A DNA stretch of 40,379 bases from Myxococcales bacterium (GTDB taxonomy: Bacteria > Myxococcota > Myxococcia > Myxococcales > JAJYLH01): NCBI GenBank assembly GCA_021787845.1, contig JAJYLH010000051.1:1-40379 (forward strand), written 5' to 3'. Positions within the stretch are counted from its first letter, which is position 1. Each line of letters opens with the position of its first letter. Under the pieces are notes generated by a model. It searched no databases. It had not been told where the DNA came from and was given only the letters and a program-made list of their open reading frames with translations. This document shows positions 7,861-16,671 of the stretch, piece after piece. The position numbers and the translations under genes were made by a program.

Positions 7861-9477
7861 ATGAAGCCGCAGGCGCATCTCGCGTGGTGGTGGGCGGTCC
7901 TGGCGCTCGTGGGCGCGCTGGCGGCCTGCCAGTCGAACCCGAAAGACCCGAAGACCTGGGTGGCGAAGCTCAACAACGACGACCCGCAGGTGGTGGCGGA
8001 CGCACTGGACCATCTGCGCCAGCTCGACGCGAAAAGCGCGCTCGGGCCGGTGGAGGCGGCGCTCAAGAGCGACGACATGGGGGTGCGCTCCGAGGCGGCA
8101 CAAGCGCTCCAGGCCTTCGGCGAGAAGAGCGCGGTGAAGCCGCTGGCGGCGGCGGTGGACATCTATTCGAGCGCGAGCGGCGCGGACGACGCGAACATCC
8201 ACATCGCGCAGGCGCTGGGTGCGCTCGGGGACAAGGCGGCGCTGCCGGCGCTGACGAAGATGGTCGAGGCGGCCCGGCCGCTCGTGCGGGTGGCGGCGGT
8301 GGAGGCGCTCGGAAAGCTCGGCGACCCGTCGTCGGTCGAGCCGCTGATTCGCCTGGTGGAGGACCAGTCGACGCCGCCGTTGATCACCAAGGAAGCGATC
8401 ATCGCGCTCGGCGCCATGCGCGCGGCGCCGGCGGTCCGGGCGCTGGAAGAAGCGCTGGTGATGGAGCGGATGGGCATCTCGTTCTTTCCCGAGGCGAGCT
8501 ACGCGCTGTTCCAGATCGGCCAGCCGGCGGCGGTCGCGCTGCTGAAGATTCTGAACGGCGAGGACAAGCCGTACCTGAAGTGGGCGGACGACAACAACCG
8601 GGCGGCGGCGGGGTACCTCTCGAAGGCGGCGATCATCGAGGCGGACCTGGACTACACGGCAGCGGTGCCGCAGATCGTCAAGCTGATGCAGTGGAACGAC
8701 CCCAACGGCGACCCGGGCAAAACCCTGCTCCTGCGCGGGGAGGTGGCGAGCGCGCTCGGGCGCCTGCGGGCGACGGCGGCCGCGCGGCCGATCGCCGGCC
8801 AGGTCAACGTCGAGGAGGCGAACATCCGGCACCAGTATGCGTTCGCGCTGGCGCGCATCGGGGACGAGAGCGTGATTCCGAAGCTGGTCGATGCGGCGAA
8901 GAACAAGACCGACACCTGGGGCGCTCGCGAGGAGGCGATTGAGGGCCTGGCGCTGTTGGGCGGCGCCCGGGAGAAGCCGGTGCTCGACGCCTTGCTCAAG
9001 GAGGAGACGCCGGATGCCGCGTTCAAGGAGTGCATGGCCGAGGACACGAACGAGAGCGCGGACGTCCAGAAGGCTCACTGCCAGGAAGCGGGAAAGGCGC
9101 GGCAGGCTTTTCTGACCGAGGAGCTCGCGGTCCTCTTGACCGGCGACGAGTGCAAGAAGGACCCGAAGTGCTGGATTGGCAAGCTCGCCGACAAGCGCGA
9201 GCACGTGCGCGAGCGCGCCGCCTACACGCTCGGTGAATTGGGCGCGCCCGAGGCGGTCGACCCGCTGGTGGTGGCCTGCAAGGACAAGTCGCTGGCGGTG
9301 CGGCACGCGGCGTACATCGCGCTCGCCTGGCTCAGCTACGTTCCCGCGACGAAGAGCGAGCTCAAAGCCAAGGCCGCCGCGCTCTCCGCGCAGTACGTGG
9401 CTGAAAAAGGCCACGCCTTGACGCAGATCGTGAACGAGGACTTGAAGCGCGACGTCTGGCGGCTCGACCACCTCTAG
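7861..9477 (+). CDS. HEAT-repeat lipoprotein
   Basis: 538 residues starting at an ATG behind GAGGAGGAG. An N-terminal hydrophobic segment ends in lipobox LAAC with C23, so a membrane-anchored lipoprotein is predicted. The rest is a run of HEAT/PBS-lyase-like helical repeats of ~30 residues (for example VRSEAAQALQAFGEKSAVKPL, VRVAAVEALGKLGDPSSVEPL, VRERAAYTLGELGAPEAVDPL). A cysteine-containing insert with possible disulfides (C-MAEDTN...HC, ECKKDPKCW) lies around residues 390-440. Such repeats are protein-binding scaffolds; the partner is unknown. Gene-style lipoproteins like this are frequent in Myxococcota. Confidence 0.85.
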   Translation: MKPQAHLAWWWAVLALVGALAACQSNPKDPKTWVAKLNNDDPQVVADALDHLRQLDAKSALGPVEAALKSDDMGVRSEAAQALQAFGEKSAVKPLAAAVDIYSSASGADDANIHIAQALGALGDKAALPALTKMVEAARPLVRVAAVEALGKLGDPSSVEPLIRLVEDQSTPPLITKEAIIALGAMRAAPAVRALEEALVMERMGISFFPEASYALFQIGQPAAVALLKILNGEDKPYLKWADDNNRAAAGYLSKAAIIEADLDYTAAVPQIVKLMQWNDPNGDPGKTLLLRGEVASALGRLRATAAARPIAGQVNVEEANIRHQYAFALARIGDESVIPKLVDAAKNKTDTWGAREEAIEGLALLGGAREKPVLDALLKEETPDAAFKECMAEDTNESADVQKAHCQEAGKARQAFLTEELAVLLTGDECKKDPKCWIGKLADKREHVRERAAYTLGELGAPEAVDPLVVACKDKSLAVRHAAYIALAWLSYVPATKSELKAKAAALSAQYVAEKGHALTQIVNEDLKRDVWRLDHL

Positions 9478-9499
9478 CTGGCGCGACCGAGAGCTCGAG

Positions 9500-10450
9500 G
9501 TGCCCGGGAACGATGGCGAGCGGCCGATCGACGTGACGGTGGGCGAGTCCGATGCCGGAGAGCGTCTGGACCGCTTCCTCGCTCGGTCGATCGGCATCTC
9601 GCGGCAGCGGGCGATGGCGCTCATCGGCGCGGGGAAGGTCCGGGTCGGCCACCGGCGCGCGAAGAAGGGCGAGCCGCTCCTCGCGGGCGCGACCGTCCGG
9701 GTCGAGCCGCTGGAGCCCGCGGGACCGGCCCCGGAAGCGCTGCTGCCCCTCGTCGTGCTGCACGAGGATCCGTTCCTCGTCGCGCTCGACAAGCCGGCGG
9801 GAATGAACATGCACCCTTTGGCGCCGGGGGAGCGCGGGACGCTCGCGAACGCGGTGCTGGCGCGGTTTCCCGACGTGGCCGGCGCGTCGCCGGAAGAGCG
9901 CTGCCCCGGGCTCGTCCACCGGCTCGATCGCGAGACGAGCGGCGTCGTCCTCTGGGCGCGCACGCCGAGCGCGTTCGAGGCGCTGCGGGCGCAGTTCGCC
10001 GACAAGACGGTGGTGAAGAGGTACTGGGCGCTGGTCGAAGGGTTCGTCGAGGGCGCGGGCGAGCTCGACCTGAAGCTGGCGCACGACCCGAAGAACGCCG
10101 CGCGAATGGTGGCGACGCCGTATCCACGGGAAGCGATAGCGCAGAAGGCGAGGCCGGCGGTGACGCGCTACCGGACGCTGGCGAACGGCGAGCGTGCGAC
10201 CCTGCTCGAGGTCGAGATTCCCACCGGGGTGATGCACCAGATTCGCGCGCACTTCTCGTTCGTCGGCCACCCGGTGGTGGGCGATGCGCTCTACGGCGCC
10301 GCTGCCGGGGAAGGCGTCGCCCGGCACCTGCTCCACGCCTGGTCGATTGAATTCGCGCACCCCGACGGGAGCGGCCGGCGGACCATCGCCTCGCCGCTGC
10401 CCGACGATTTTCGGCGGTCGCTTGTGCGGATGGGCATCGCGCCGCCGTGA
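9500..10450 (+). CDS. RluA-family pseudouridine synthase
   Basis: 316 residues from a GTG start 22 bases after the HEAT lipoprotein gene. Residues ~18-70 form an S4 RNA-binding domain (ERLDRFLARS...RQRAMALIGAGKVRVG). The catalytic domain has LVALDKPAGMNMHP and HRLDRETSG with D143 as catalytic aspartate, plus KRYWALVEG and the C-terminal IRAHFSFVGHPVVGDALYG. These enzymes convert uridine to pseudouridine in 23S rRNA or tRNA. Motifs show the RluA/C/D group, but the exact target site cannot be read from the sequence. Confidence 0.88.
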   Translation: MPGNDGERPIDVTVGESDAGERLDRFLARSIGISRQRAMALIGAGKVRVGHRRAKKGEPLLAGATVRVEPLEPAGPAPEALLPLVVLHEDPFLVALDKPAGMNMHPLAPGERGTLANAVLARFPDVAGASPEERCPGLVHRLDRETSGVVLWARTPSAFEALRAQFADKTVVKRYWALVEGFVEGAGELDLKLAHDPKNAARMVATPYPREAIAQKARPAVTRYRTLANGERATLLEVEIPTGVMHQIRAHFSFVGHPVVGDALYGAAAGEGVARHLLHAWSIEFAHPDGSGRRTIASPLPDDFRRSLVRMGIAPP

Positions 10451-10477
10451 GGAAGAGGTGGACGTCCGCTCTCCGGC

Positions 10478-11101
10478 TCAGTGCCGGGTCGCCCGGGTGA
10501 TCATCCGCACCGGGCCGAGGAACGTGTGCGCTTCGGTGTAGCGTTTGCGGATCCGGGAGGCAGGACCGGTGACGCGGGGTGGCTTCTCCAGCCACTGCCG
10601 GACCAGCACTTCGCCGTTCTTCCTCAAGGGCAGCAGGAGCTCTTCGGGACAGCTCGCGAGGTACCGGCGCACGAGGGGCCGCAGCTCCTTCTCGAACCCG
10701 CCGCCGGCGAGCACGCGGTGCCGGCGGTCCTGGGCCAGGGTCCCGTCGAACCGGAGCGAGAGGTGGAACAGCTCGTGGAGAATCGTTTCCACCCGCTGGT
10801 CCGGGGTCGAGGCGCGAAAGAACAGCGGACGCAGGGTGACGATGTAGAGGATGTCGCGGCCGCGAAAGGTCACCCGGGGCTTGCGGCGGCGGCCGGGGCC
10901 GCTTCGGTGCCCGCCGTCGAAGCGCAACGGACGCACGGTGGCCCGGCTCGCTCGGCGCGCTTCCCCCGCGACGACGAGGACGCGCTCGGCCTGCACGTGG
11001 CTGAGCTCCGGCAGGCGGCGCGCCGCGTCCCGGATGAGGAGGCGCACCGCTCGCGACAGGTTGGGCCGCCGCACGCTCGCGCGCTCGGGCACGCTCTTCA
11101 T
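10478..11101 (-). CDS. Small HExxH putative metallopeptidase
   Basis: 207 residues, highly basic. HELFH at 109-113 inside ETILHELFHLSL is a classical zinc-binding motif, in a family resembling bacterial putative metallopeptidases of unknown substrate. A conserved-looking strand with an aromatic turn precedes it (VTFRGRDILYIVTLRPLFF). No signal peptide was seen, so it is probably cytoplasmic. It is convergent with the RluA-type gene (27 bases apart) and divergent from the next lipoprotein gene. A third zinc ligand is not obvious. Confidence 0.6.
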   Translation of the reverse strand: MKSVPERASVRRPNLSRAVRLLIRDAARRLPELSHVQAERVLVVAGEARRASRATVRPLRFDGGHRSGPGRRRKPRVTFRGRDILYIVTLRPLFFRASTPDQRVETILHELFHLSLRFDGTLAQDRRHRVLAGGGFEKELRPLVRRYLASCPEELLLPLRKNGEVLVRQWLEKPPRVTGPASRIRKRYTEAHTFLGPVRMITRATRH

Positions 11102-11164
11102 GGCGCTCGGGAGTGTAACTTCGAACCGGCAGCGCGCGTAGAATGGCCCGCCGGAGGATGTCGG

Positions 11165-11878
11165 ATGCGCACCTCTATTGTGGTCGCCTCGCTGATGGCG
11201 CTCGCCGCGTGCGGCGGCACCGGGCCCGGGTCGGGCTCGCCCGGCAACGGGTCATCCGGGACGCCGGACCCGCCGTGGTGGGGCTTGGGCAACGCGCTCT
11301 GTCTCCACTACGCGGATCCCAGCGGCGGTCCCGCCCAGTTCGAGTTGGAAATCCACACCAGCCAGAAGTTCTCCGGGGTGACCACCTACGACGTGCTCGA
11401 GCATTTCAACCTCTTTCCCGGAACCGAACGCTGGTTCCAGGTGACGGGCGACGAGCTGTTGCTCCGCGGATTGAGCGACCAGGAGAACGGCAGCGGTTGC
11501 CCTAACCCCAACCAATCGTGCATCACCTACACGACCTATGACCCGCCGCCGGTGTACTTGAAGAACGACCTCGCCCAGGGCGCGAGCGTCGAGACCACCA
11601 CCACGGCCAGCGTCTCCGGGGCCCGCAGCGGGAAGTTCCAGCAGCGGTTCACGGTCGCGGCGTTTCCGCCCGAGACGTTGAAGCTCGCGATCGGCGGAAA
11701 GCAGGTGCAGGCGACCAAATACACCGTCACCATCGAAGAAAGCGGCCAACCCAGCAAGGTCGACCGCGTCTGGCTCGTACCGAAGATCGGGTTCGCCCAG
11801 GTGGAGTTCAGCCAGGAGAACATCCAGGAGTTCCAGAGCTCGCAGACGCTCCAGAGCGGCGAGGCGTGCGGGTTGTAG
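11165..11878 (+). CDS. Lipoprotein of unknown function
   Basis: 237 residues starting at an ATG behind GGAGGA. The signal peptide MRTSIVVASLMALAAC has lipobox LAAC with C16, followed by a Gly/Ser/Pro linker (17-35). The mature part is beta-rich with four later cysteines (C-LHY near 43; a CPNPNQSC pair; the C-terminal EACGL) that may form disulfides. I do not recognise a family. It is immediately upstream of a second lipoprotein gene (12 bases between stop and ATG), so the two are probably co-transcribed and may act together in the envelope. Confidence 0.75.
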   Translation: MRTSIVVASLMALAACGGTGPGSGSPGNGSSGTPDPPWWGLGNALCLHYADPSGGPAQFELEIHTSQKFSGVTTYDVLEHFNLFPGTERWFQVTGDELLLRGLSDQENGSGCPNPNQSCITYTTYDPPPVYLKNDLAQGASVETTTTASVSGARSGKFQQRFTVAAFPPETLKLAIGGKQVQATKYTVTIEESGQPSKVDRVWLVPKIGFAQVEFSQENIQEFQSSQTLQSGEACGL

Positions 11879-11890
11879 GAGGCTTTGACC

Positions 11891-12697
11891 ATGCGAAGGC
11901 TCGCGTTCGTTCTCGCGCTCTTCGCGCTCGGCGCGTGTGCCAGCGCGCCGCCGCCCAAGCCGGTGGCGCCGCCCCCGCCGCCCAAGCCGCAGGGCCCCGC
12001 GTTCGAGCTGACCGACTTGAGCTCGACCGCTGAGACGCTGTCGGCGGTGGCGCTCGACCTGAGTGGAACCTTGCGAAAGGACGTCGAGGGTGGCGAGCTT
12101 TCCTGGACCGCTACCGTCGGGGGGCGCGACGCCGGGCACGGGAAGAAGTCCCTCGCCGGGTCGGGTCCGTTCCAGCTTTCGATTCCCGCGTCCTTCGGCA
12201 GCACTCTCGCCGACCTGGAGCCCTTCCAGTCGAGCGATACGGTGTCGGTGATCGTGAACGCGACGTTCACGAGCGGCGGGAAGACCTACTCCGACCAGCG
12301 CGCCGTCGACCTGCGCAGCCCCTTGCTGCCCACGGTGCGCATCCTCAACATGGAGACCTCGCAGCCGCAGTCGGACCAGCTCGCCCTTTCGTTCCGGGTC
12401 GGCATCAGCAACAGCGACCCCTGGGACATCCAGGTCGGGAAGATGACTTACGCGGTCACGCTCGACGGCCATTCCCTGGCATCGACGAGCCTCGACGTGA
12501 CCGCGACGCTGCCGGCGGGAGGCGCCAGGTACGAGTTCGAGCTGCCGGTGGCGGCCGACGCGAGCAACTGCGGCAAGGACTTCGACCGAATCGTGCGGGC
12601 ACAGCAGCTCCCGTGGACCTTCACCGGAACGCTCAGCGTCGGCAAGCTCCTCGTGCCGTTCAACCTGAACGGCACGACCCAGAATTCGAACCAGTAG
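11891..12697 (+). CDS. LEA type 2 / WHy-domain lipoprotein
   Basis: 268 residues. The ATG at 11891 has GGAGG at 11878-11882; an in-frame TTG six bases earlier is less likely. The signal peptide ends in LGAC (C16) and is followed by a proline-rich spacer (PPPKPVAPPPPPKPQ). Two beta-sandwich repeats follow, FELTDLSSTAETLSAVALDLSG... and VRILNMETSQPQSDQLALSFRVGISNSDP..., in the style of WHy/LEA_2 domains, which in bacteria occur in envelope lipoproteins and stress-linked proteins. It is the second gene of a pair with the preceding lipoprotein. Function beyond envelope location is unknown. Confidence 0.7.
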   Translation: MRRLAFVLALFALGACASAPPPKPVAPPPPPKPQGPAFELTDLSSTAETLSAVALDLSGTLRKDVEGGELSWTATVGGRDAGHGKKSLAGSGPFQLSIPASFGSTLADLEPFQSSDTVSVIVNATFTSGGKTYSDQRAVDLRSPLLPTVRILNMETSQPQSDQLALSFRVGISNSDPWDIQVGKMTYAVTLDGHSLASTSLDVTATLPAGGARYEFELPVAADASNCGKDFDRIVRAQQLPWTFTGTLSVGKLLVPFNLNGTTQNSNQ

Positions 12698-12766
12698 CGC
12701 CTCGCGAAGGAAGAACGCCCGGCTCGAGCGCGCCGTGCCATCCCCGGCGCGGTGCGCACGCCCCGC

Positions 12767-12808
12767 CGATCGGACTGATCGGTCGGATCGGACCGATCGG
12801 TCGGATCG
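12767..12808. repeat. 9-bp tandem repeat array (GATCGG-type)
   Basis: Four and a half units of nine bases alternate between (C/T/G)GATCGGAC and (C/T/G)GATCGGTC. The array lies in the gap between the convergent WHy lipoprotein and FAH genes. The motif is self-complementary enough to fold. A related array, in the opposite sense, is at 19412-19456. No further gene was seen in 12698-12947. Confidence 0.85.
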
Positions 12809-12947
12809 CGGGCGAGCTGTCCATCCGGTTGACCGCGCCAGCGGGCCGCTGGCCCGCGAGACGAGACATTCTGCCAGGCCGGCCCCCCACCACTGACTAC
12901 TCGAGACGCTGCCGCTCCAGGTGCGGTCGACCGGACAGGCAGTCGAT

Positions 12948-13730
12948 TCAGGGTTGCGCCGAACCGGACGCCCCTTCCACCTCGAGCTCCAGCACGCCGG
13001 CGCCTTCCACTTCCAACTCCACCCGGTCGCCGTCGACGAGGGGCCCGACGCCCGCGGGCGTGCCCGTCGAGACGACGTCGCCGGGCACCAGCGTCATCAC
13101 CCGCGAGATGAACGCGACGAGCGCGTAGGGGCCGAAAATCTGGTCGCTCGTGCGGCCTAGCTGCCGCACCTCGCCGTTGACTCGGAGCGTCAGGCCCAGG
13201 TCGGCCGGGTCGAGGCCGCGCGCGATCATCGGCCCCAGCGGGCAGAAGGTGTCGTAGCCCTTGGCGCGCGTGTAGTGGCCTTGCGCGCGCTGGAGGTCGC
13301 GGGCGGTCACGTCGATGACGCCGGTGACTCCGAAAATCGCCTCCCGCGCCTCGTCGACGGTCGCGCGGGTGAGCCGCCGGCCGACCACCAGCCCCAGCTC
13401 CGCCTCATGGTGGACGAGAGCGCTCTCTTTCGGCAGGCGAATCGTTTCGCCCGGGCCGATGACCGCCGAGGGCGGCTTCAGGAAGAAGAGCGGCTCCGCC
13501 GGCGGGGCCTTCCCCATCTCGGCCGCGTGGGTCCGGTAGTTCAGCGCCACCGCCACGATCTTCCCCGGCGCCACCGGGGGGAGGAGCCTCAAAGAGGCGA
13601 GCGGAAACGACTCCCCGGTGCGCGCGCCCAAGAGCGGCACCTCGCCGTGTCGGGGATAGAAGCGGTCCTGCTCGACGTCGCCGGCGATGGGCCGGCCGTC
13701 GATTTCGACGCGGGCGATGAGCTGGGTCAT
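12948..13730 (-). CDS. Fumarylacetoacetate hydrolase (FAH) family protein
   Basis: 260 residues with ATGA overlap to dapB, so it is translationally coupled as the third gene of dapA-dapB-FAH. Metal ligands of the FAH fold are visible as E109, E111 (HHEAELGLVVG) and D140 (VIDVTARDLQ); GYDTFCPLGP and STGTPAGVG are also typical. Family members cleave C-C bonds of diketo acids or decarboxylate/tautomerise oxaloacetate (FAHD-type). The link with lysine-pathway genes would suit a role in oxaloacetate or keto-acid repair near aspartate metabolism, but that is inference; the substrate cannot be read from the sequence. Confidence 0.82.
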   Translation of the reverse strand: MTQLIARVEIDGRPIAGDVEQDRFYPRHGEVPLLGARTGESFPLASLRLLPPVAPGKIVAVALNYRTHAAEMGKAPPAEPLFFLKPPSAVIGPGETIRLPKESALVHHEAELGLVVGRRLTRATVDEAREAIFGVTGVIDVTARDLQRAQGHYTRAKGYDTFCPLGPMIARGLDPADLGLTLRVNGEVRQLGRTSDQIFGPYALVAFISRVMTLVPGDVVSTGTPAGVGPLVDGDRVELEVEGAGVLELEVEGASGSAQP

Positions 13731-14557
13731 GGCGTCGGGCGAGGCAGGCCGAGCACGTCGGTCATGTCGTAGAGCCCGGGCCGCTGGTGCACCACCCACC
13801 GCGCCGCCCGCAGCGCCCCCGCGGCGAAGTTCGCCCGGCTCGACGCCTTGTGGGTCAGCTCGAGGCGCTCGCCGTTGCCGAGAAAATAGACGGTGTGCTC
13901 GCCGACCACGTCGCCGCCCCGCAGCGCCTGGAGCCCGATTTTTCCCGCCGGCCGCTCGCCGATGGCACCGCTGCGGGAGCTGATGACGTCGCGCTCGGGG
14001 TCGAGGCCCAAGGAGTCGGCGACGACCTCGACGAGCCGGAGCGCGGTGCCGCTCGGCGCGTCGCGCTTCAAGCGGTGGTGGACCTCCAGCACCTCGACGT
14101 CGAACCCGGGGCCGAGCACCTTCGCGACCTCGCCCGCGAGCCGGAAGAGGACGTTGACGCCGACCGACATGTTCGGCGCCATCACGATCGGGATCTTCTG
14201 CGTGCGGCCGGCGATTTCCGCGCGGGCGGAGGCGGAGAAGCCGGTCGAGCCCAGGACCAGCGGCACCTCGCGCTCGGCGCAGACGCGGGCGTGGTCGAGC
14301 GAGGCGTCGGCGTTGGTGAAGTCCACCACCACGTCGGCGCTCTCGATCGCCTCCTCGAGGTGCGCGCGCAAGGGGACCTGGGTGATGCCGACTCCGGCGA
14401 CGAGCCCCGCGTCGAGGCCGATGATCTCCTTGCCCTCGCGTTCGGTGGCGCCGGCGAGGACCAGGTCGTCCGCCTTGCGCACCGCGCCGATGAGGACGCC
14501 GCCCATCCGCCCAGCGGCACCGGTCACGACCACCCGCACCAGTTTTGCCTCTTCCAT
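13727..14557 (-). CDS. dapB: 4-hydroxy-tetrahydrodipicolinate reductase
   Basis: 276 residues. Reduces the DapA product to tetrahydrodipicolinate with NAD(P)H, the second step of the diaminopimelate/lysine branch, in the cytoplasm. The nucleotide-binding motif VTGAAGRMG (11-19) and active-site segment EVHHRLKRDAPSGTA (158-172, with H160 and K164) are intact, as is APNMSVGVN (127-135). The ATG at 14557 has AGG about 8 bases upstream; an in-frame GTG three codons earlier is possible. It lies 18 bases after dapA and overlaps the FAH gene by four bases. Confidence 0.93.
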   Translation of the reverse strand: MEEAKLVRVVVTGAAGRMGGVLIGAVRKADDLVLAGATEREGKEIIGLDAGLVAGVGITQVPLRAHLEEAIESADVVVDFTNADASLDHARVCAEREVPLVLGSTGFSASARAEIAGRTQKIPIVMAPNMSVGVNVLFRLAGEVAKVLGPGFDVEVLEVHHRLKRDAPSGTALRLVEVVADSLGLDPERDVISSRSGAIGERPAGKIGLQALRGGDVVGEHTVYFLGNGERLELTHKASSRANFAAGALRAARWVVHQRPGLYDMTDVLGLPRPTP

Positions 14558-14575
14558 CGGCCGCACCTCGATGAG

Positions 14576-15472
14576 CTAAGCGAGAGCGATTCCCAGTCCT
14601 TGGAGCGCTTCCGAAAGCTTCTGCCGCGTCGCCTCCGACGCTGGCCACAGCGGCAGCCGCACCTCGTCCCGCGAGAGCCCCAGGAGCCTCGCCGCGGCCT
14701 TCACCGGCGCCGGGTTGGTCTCGACGAACAGCGCCCGCACGAGCGCGTTCAAGGCGAGCTGCGCCGCCTGCGCTCCCTTCAGGTCGCCGGCCCGGAAGCG
14801 CTGGACGATCGCCGCGACGCGGTCGGGCACCACGTTCGAGGCGACGCTGATGACGCCGTCGCCGCCCAAGGCCAGCATCGCCAGGGTGAAGCCGTCGTCG
14901 CCGCTCAAGAGGTCGAACGGCCGCCCTTCGCAGTGCTCCAGGATCTCGAGGACGCGCGGCACCGACCCGGAGGCTTCCTTGACTCCGACGATGCCCGGCA
15001 CCTTCGAGAGGCGGCCGACCGTCGCGGCGGCGAGGTCGACGCTCGTGCGCGAGGGCACGTTGTAGAGCACCACGGGAAGGCCGCCCTCCTGCGCCACCGC
15101 TTCGAAGTGGCGATAGAGCCCCTCCTGCTGCGGCTTGTTGTAGTAGGGCGTGACGACGAGCGCGCCGTGGGCGCCCGCCGCTTTCGCGCGCTCGACGTTG
15201 GCGATGGTGGTGGCGGTCGAGTTCGAGCCGCAGCCGGCGACGACCGGCGCCCGGCCGTGCGCCTCCTCGACCACCGCGCGGATGACCCGGGTCGTCTCCT
15301 CGGCGGTGAGCGTCGCGCCCTCGCCGGTGGTGCCGCAGGGCACCAGGACCTCGACACCGCCGTCGAGCTGCTGCTGGACGAGCCGGCGCAGCGCCTCCTC
15401 GTCGAGCTGTCCGTCGCGCATCGGCGTGATGAGCGCCGTCATCGTGCCGCGAAAACCGTTGGGGTGCGCCAT
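14576..15472 (-). CDS. dapA: 4-hydroxy-tetrahydrodipicolinate synthase
   Basis: 298 residues. Condenses pyruvate with aspartate semialdehyde, the committed step to diaminopimelate and lysine. The motifs are complete: PCGTTGEGATL (45-55), YNVPSRT (137-143, with Y137) and GVKEASG with K165 as Schiff-base lysine. The ATG at 15472 follows GAGGAGGG; the frame stays open upstream but without family-like sequence. It is the first gene of dapA-dapB-FAH on the minus strand. The aspartate semialdehyde supplier asd lies ~7 kb away on the same strand. Confidence 0.94.
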   Translation of the reverse strand: MAHPNGFRGTMTALITPMRDGQLDEEALRRLVQQQLDGGVEVLVPCGTTGEGATLTAEETTRVIRAVVEEAHGRAPVVAGCGSNSTATTIANVERAKAAGAHGALVVTPYYNKPQQEGLYRHFEAVAQEGGLPVVLYNVPSRTSVDLAAATVGRLSKVPGIVGVKEASGSVPRVLEILEHCEGRPFDLLSGDDGFTLAMLALGGDGVISVASNVVPDRVAAIVQRFRAGDLKGAQAAQLALNALVRALFVETNPAPVKAAARLLGLSRDEVRLPLWPASEATRQKLSEALQGLGIALA

Positions 15473-15595
15473 CCCAGAGCCCTCCTCAAGGGCGCGCAAG
15501 ATTACCCTCAGACCGCGCGCGCTGGCCACCCGCGAAGTGAAAAAAGCCGAGAAAGGGGATCGCCTTCGTTCAGGTTCACGGCGGGTTCTTCCACA

Positions 15596-15659
15596 GTGGC
15601 ACGGGCGTCCTCGCCGGTGAAACCGGCGCGGCTTCCACAGGCAGCGACGCCTGTGCCAC
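15596..15659. repeat. GTGGCACGGGCG dispersed palindrome, copy 1 (degenerate)
   Basis: The left part GTGGCACGGGCGTCCTCGCC (15596-15615) is the same as in the copies near 21145 and 30169. The right part, ending GACGCCTGTGCCAC (15646-15659), is its imperfect complement. It lies in the divergent gap between dapA and the CobW gene (15473-15750), which holds no other recognisable feature. Confidence 0.75.
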
Positions 15660-15750
15660 GGGAGAATGGGCCCGGCCCGAACGTGAACGAACGCGTTCGC
15701 CCATCTGGCCAGTGCGTCGACCGGGCGCGCGGCCGACTACACTCCCCGCG

Positions 15751-16671
15751 ATGCGCGTGCTGCCGGTCACCCTGGTCACCGGATTCTTGGGCGCTGGGAA
15801 GACGACGCTGATCCGCCGGATGCTCGCCGAGCGCCAGGGCCTCAAGGTCGGGCTCGTGCTCAACGAGTTCGGGCAGGCGGGCATCGACGCGGTCCAGACG
15901 GTGGACCGGGCGTTCATCGAGCTGACCCAGGGCTGCGCCTGCTGCGTGCGCAATCCCGACCTGGTGCGGGCGATGGAAGAGCTCGCCGCGCGGGGCGACT
16001 TGGACCGCGTGCTGGTGGAGCCCTCCGGGCTCGCGGATCCGCTGCCGCTCTCCTGGACGCTTCAGAAGCCGGAGCTGTCGGGGAAGGTGCGGCTCGACGC
16101 GGTGGTGGCGGTGGTCGACCCGCTCCATCGCGAGAAGGCTGGCCGCGAGGAATGGGAAGCGCAGGTGAGCGCGGCCGACGTGGTGGTCGTTTCCAAGCGC
16201 GACCTGGCGGGTGCCGAAGCGATCGGCCGGACCGAAGCCGCGGTGCGCGAGGTCAACCCGCACGCGCGACTGCTCTTGTCGGACGACGCGGGAGCGGTGG
16301 CGGTGCTGCTCGACGTGGTGCCCGACGCGGGCGGCGAACCGCACGGGTCGCGAATCCGCTCGCTCGATCGCCGCGAGGGCCACCGCCACTCCGATTTCCG
16401 CGCGGTCAGCGTCGAAGGCCCGGCGACGTACGACTTGGACCGGCTCGAGGACCTGCTCGAGTCGCTGCCGGGCGAGGTGTTTCGGGCGAAGGGCGTCGTG
16501 CGCACGAAGGGCGGCTGGGCGTCCTTCCACGTGGTCGGCGAGCGGGCGCAGGTCGAGCCGTCGGTCGCCGCGCCGGAACACGGCGAGTCGCGTCTCCTGT
16601 TCTTCGGGCGGCGGCTTAGGGAGGCGAGCGTGCTATCGCTCGTGGCCCGGTGCCGGGTGGCGGAGGACTAG
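15751..16671 (+). CDS. CobW/COG0523-family metallochaperone GTPase
   Basis: 306 residues. The Walker A motif GFLGAGKTT is at 11-19, the metal-binding GCACC motif gives C62, C64 and C65, and a guanine-specificity SKRD is near 149. An EPSGLADP segment and the C-terminal CobW_C domain (~220-306) are also typical. Family members are GTP-driven metal chaperones for cobalt, zinc or iron; the histidine-containing stretch REGHRHSDF near 208 may help bind metal. The specific metal and client are unknown. It abuts the next lipoprotein gene with no spacer (TAG directly followed by GTG), so the two are likely one operon. Confidence 0.87.
   Translation: MRVLPVTLVTGFLGAGKTTLIRRMLAERQGLKVGLVLNEFGQAGIDAVQTVDRAFIELTQGCACCVRNPDLVRAMEELAARGDLDRVLVEPSGLADPLPLSWTLQKPELSGKVRLDAVVAVVDPLHREKAGREEWEAQVSAADVVVVSKRDLAGAEAIGRTEAAVREVNPHARLLLSDDAGAVAVLLDVVPDAGGEPHGSRIRSLDRREGHRHSDFRAVSVEGPATYDLDRLEDLLESLPGEVFRAKGVVRTKGGWASFHVVGERAQVEPSVAAPEHGESRLLFFGRRLREASVLSLVARCRVAED

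Noticed and set aside
7819-10005. Very long open frame antisense to the HEAT lipoprotein and RluA-type genes
   Set aside because: Arg/His-rich translation with no domain; an antisense shadow of GC-rich coding DNA.
13787-15811. Long open frame antisense to dapA and dapB
   Set aside because: dapA and dapB are unambiguous on the minus strand; the antisense product is charged low-complexity sequence.
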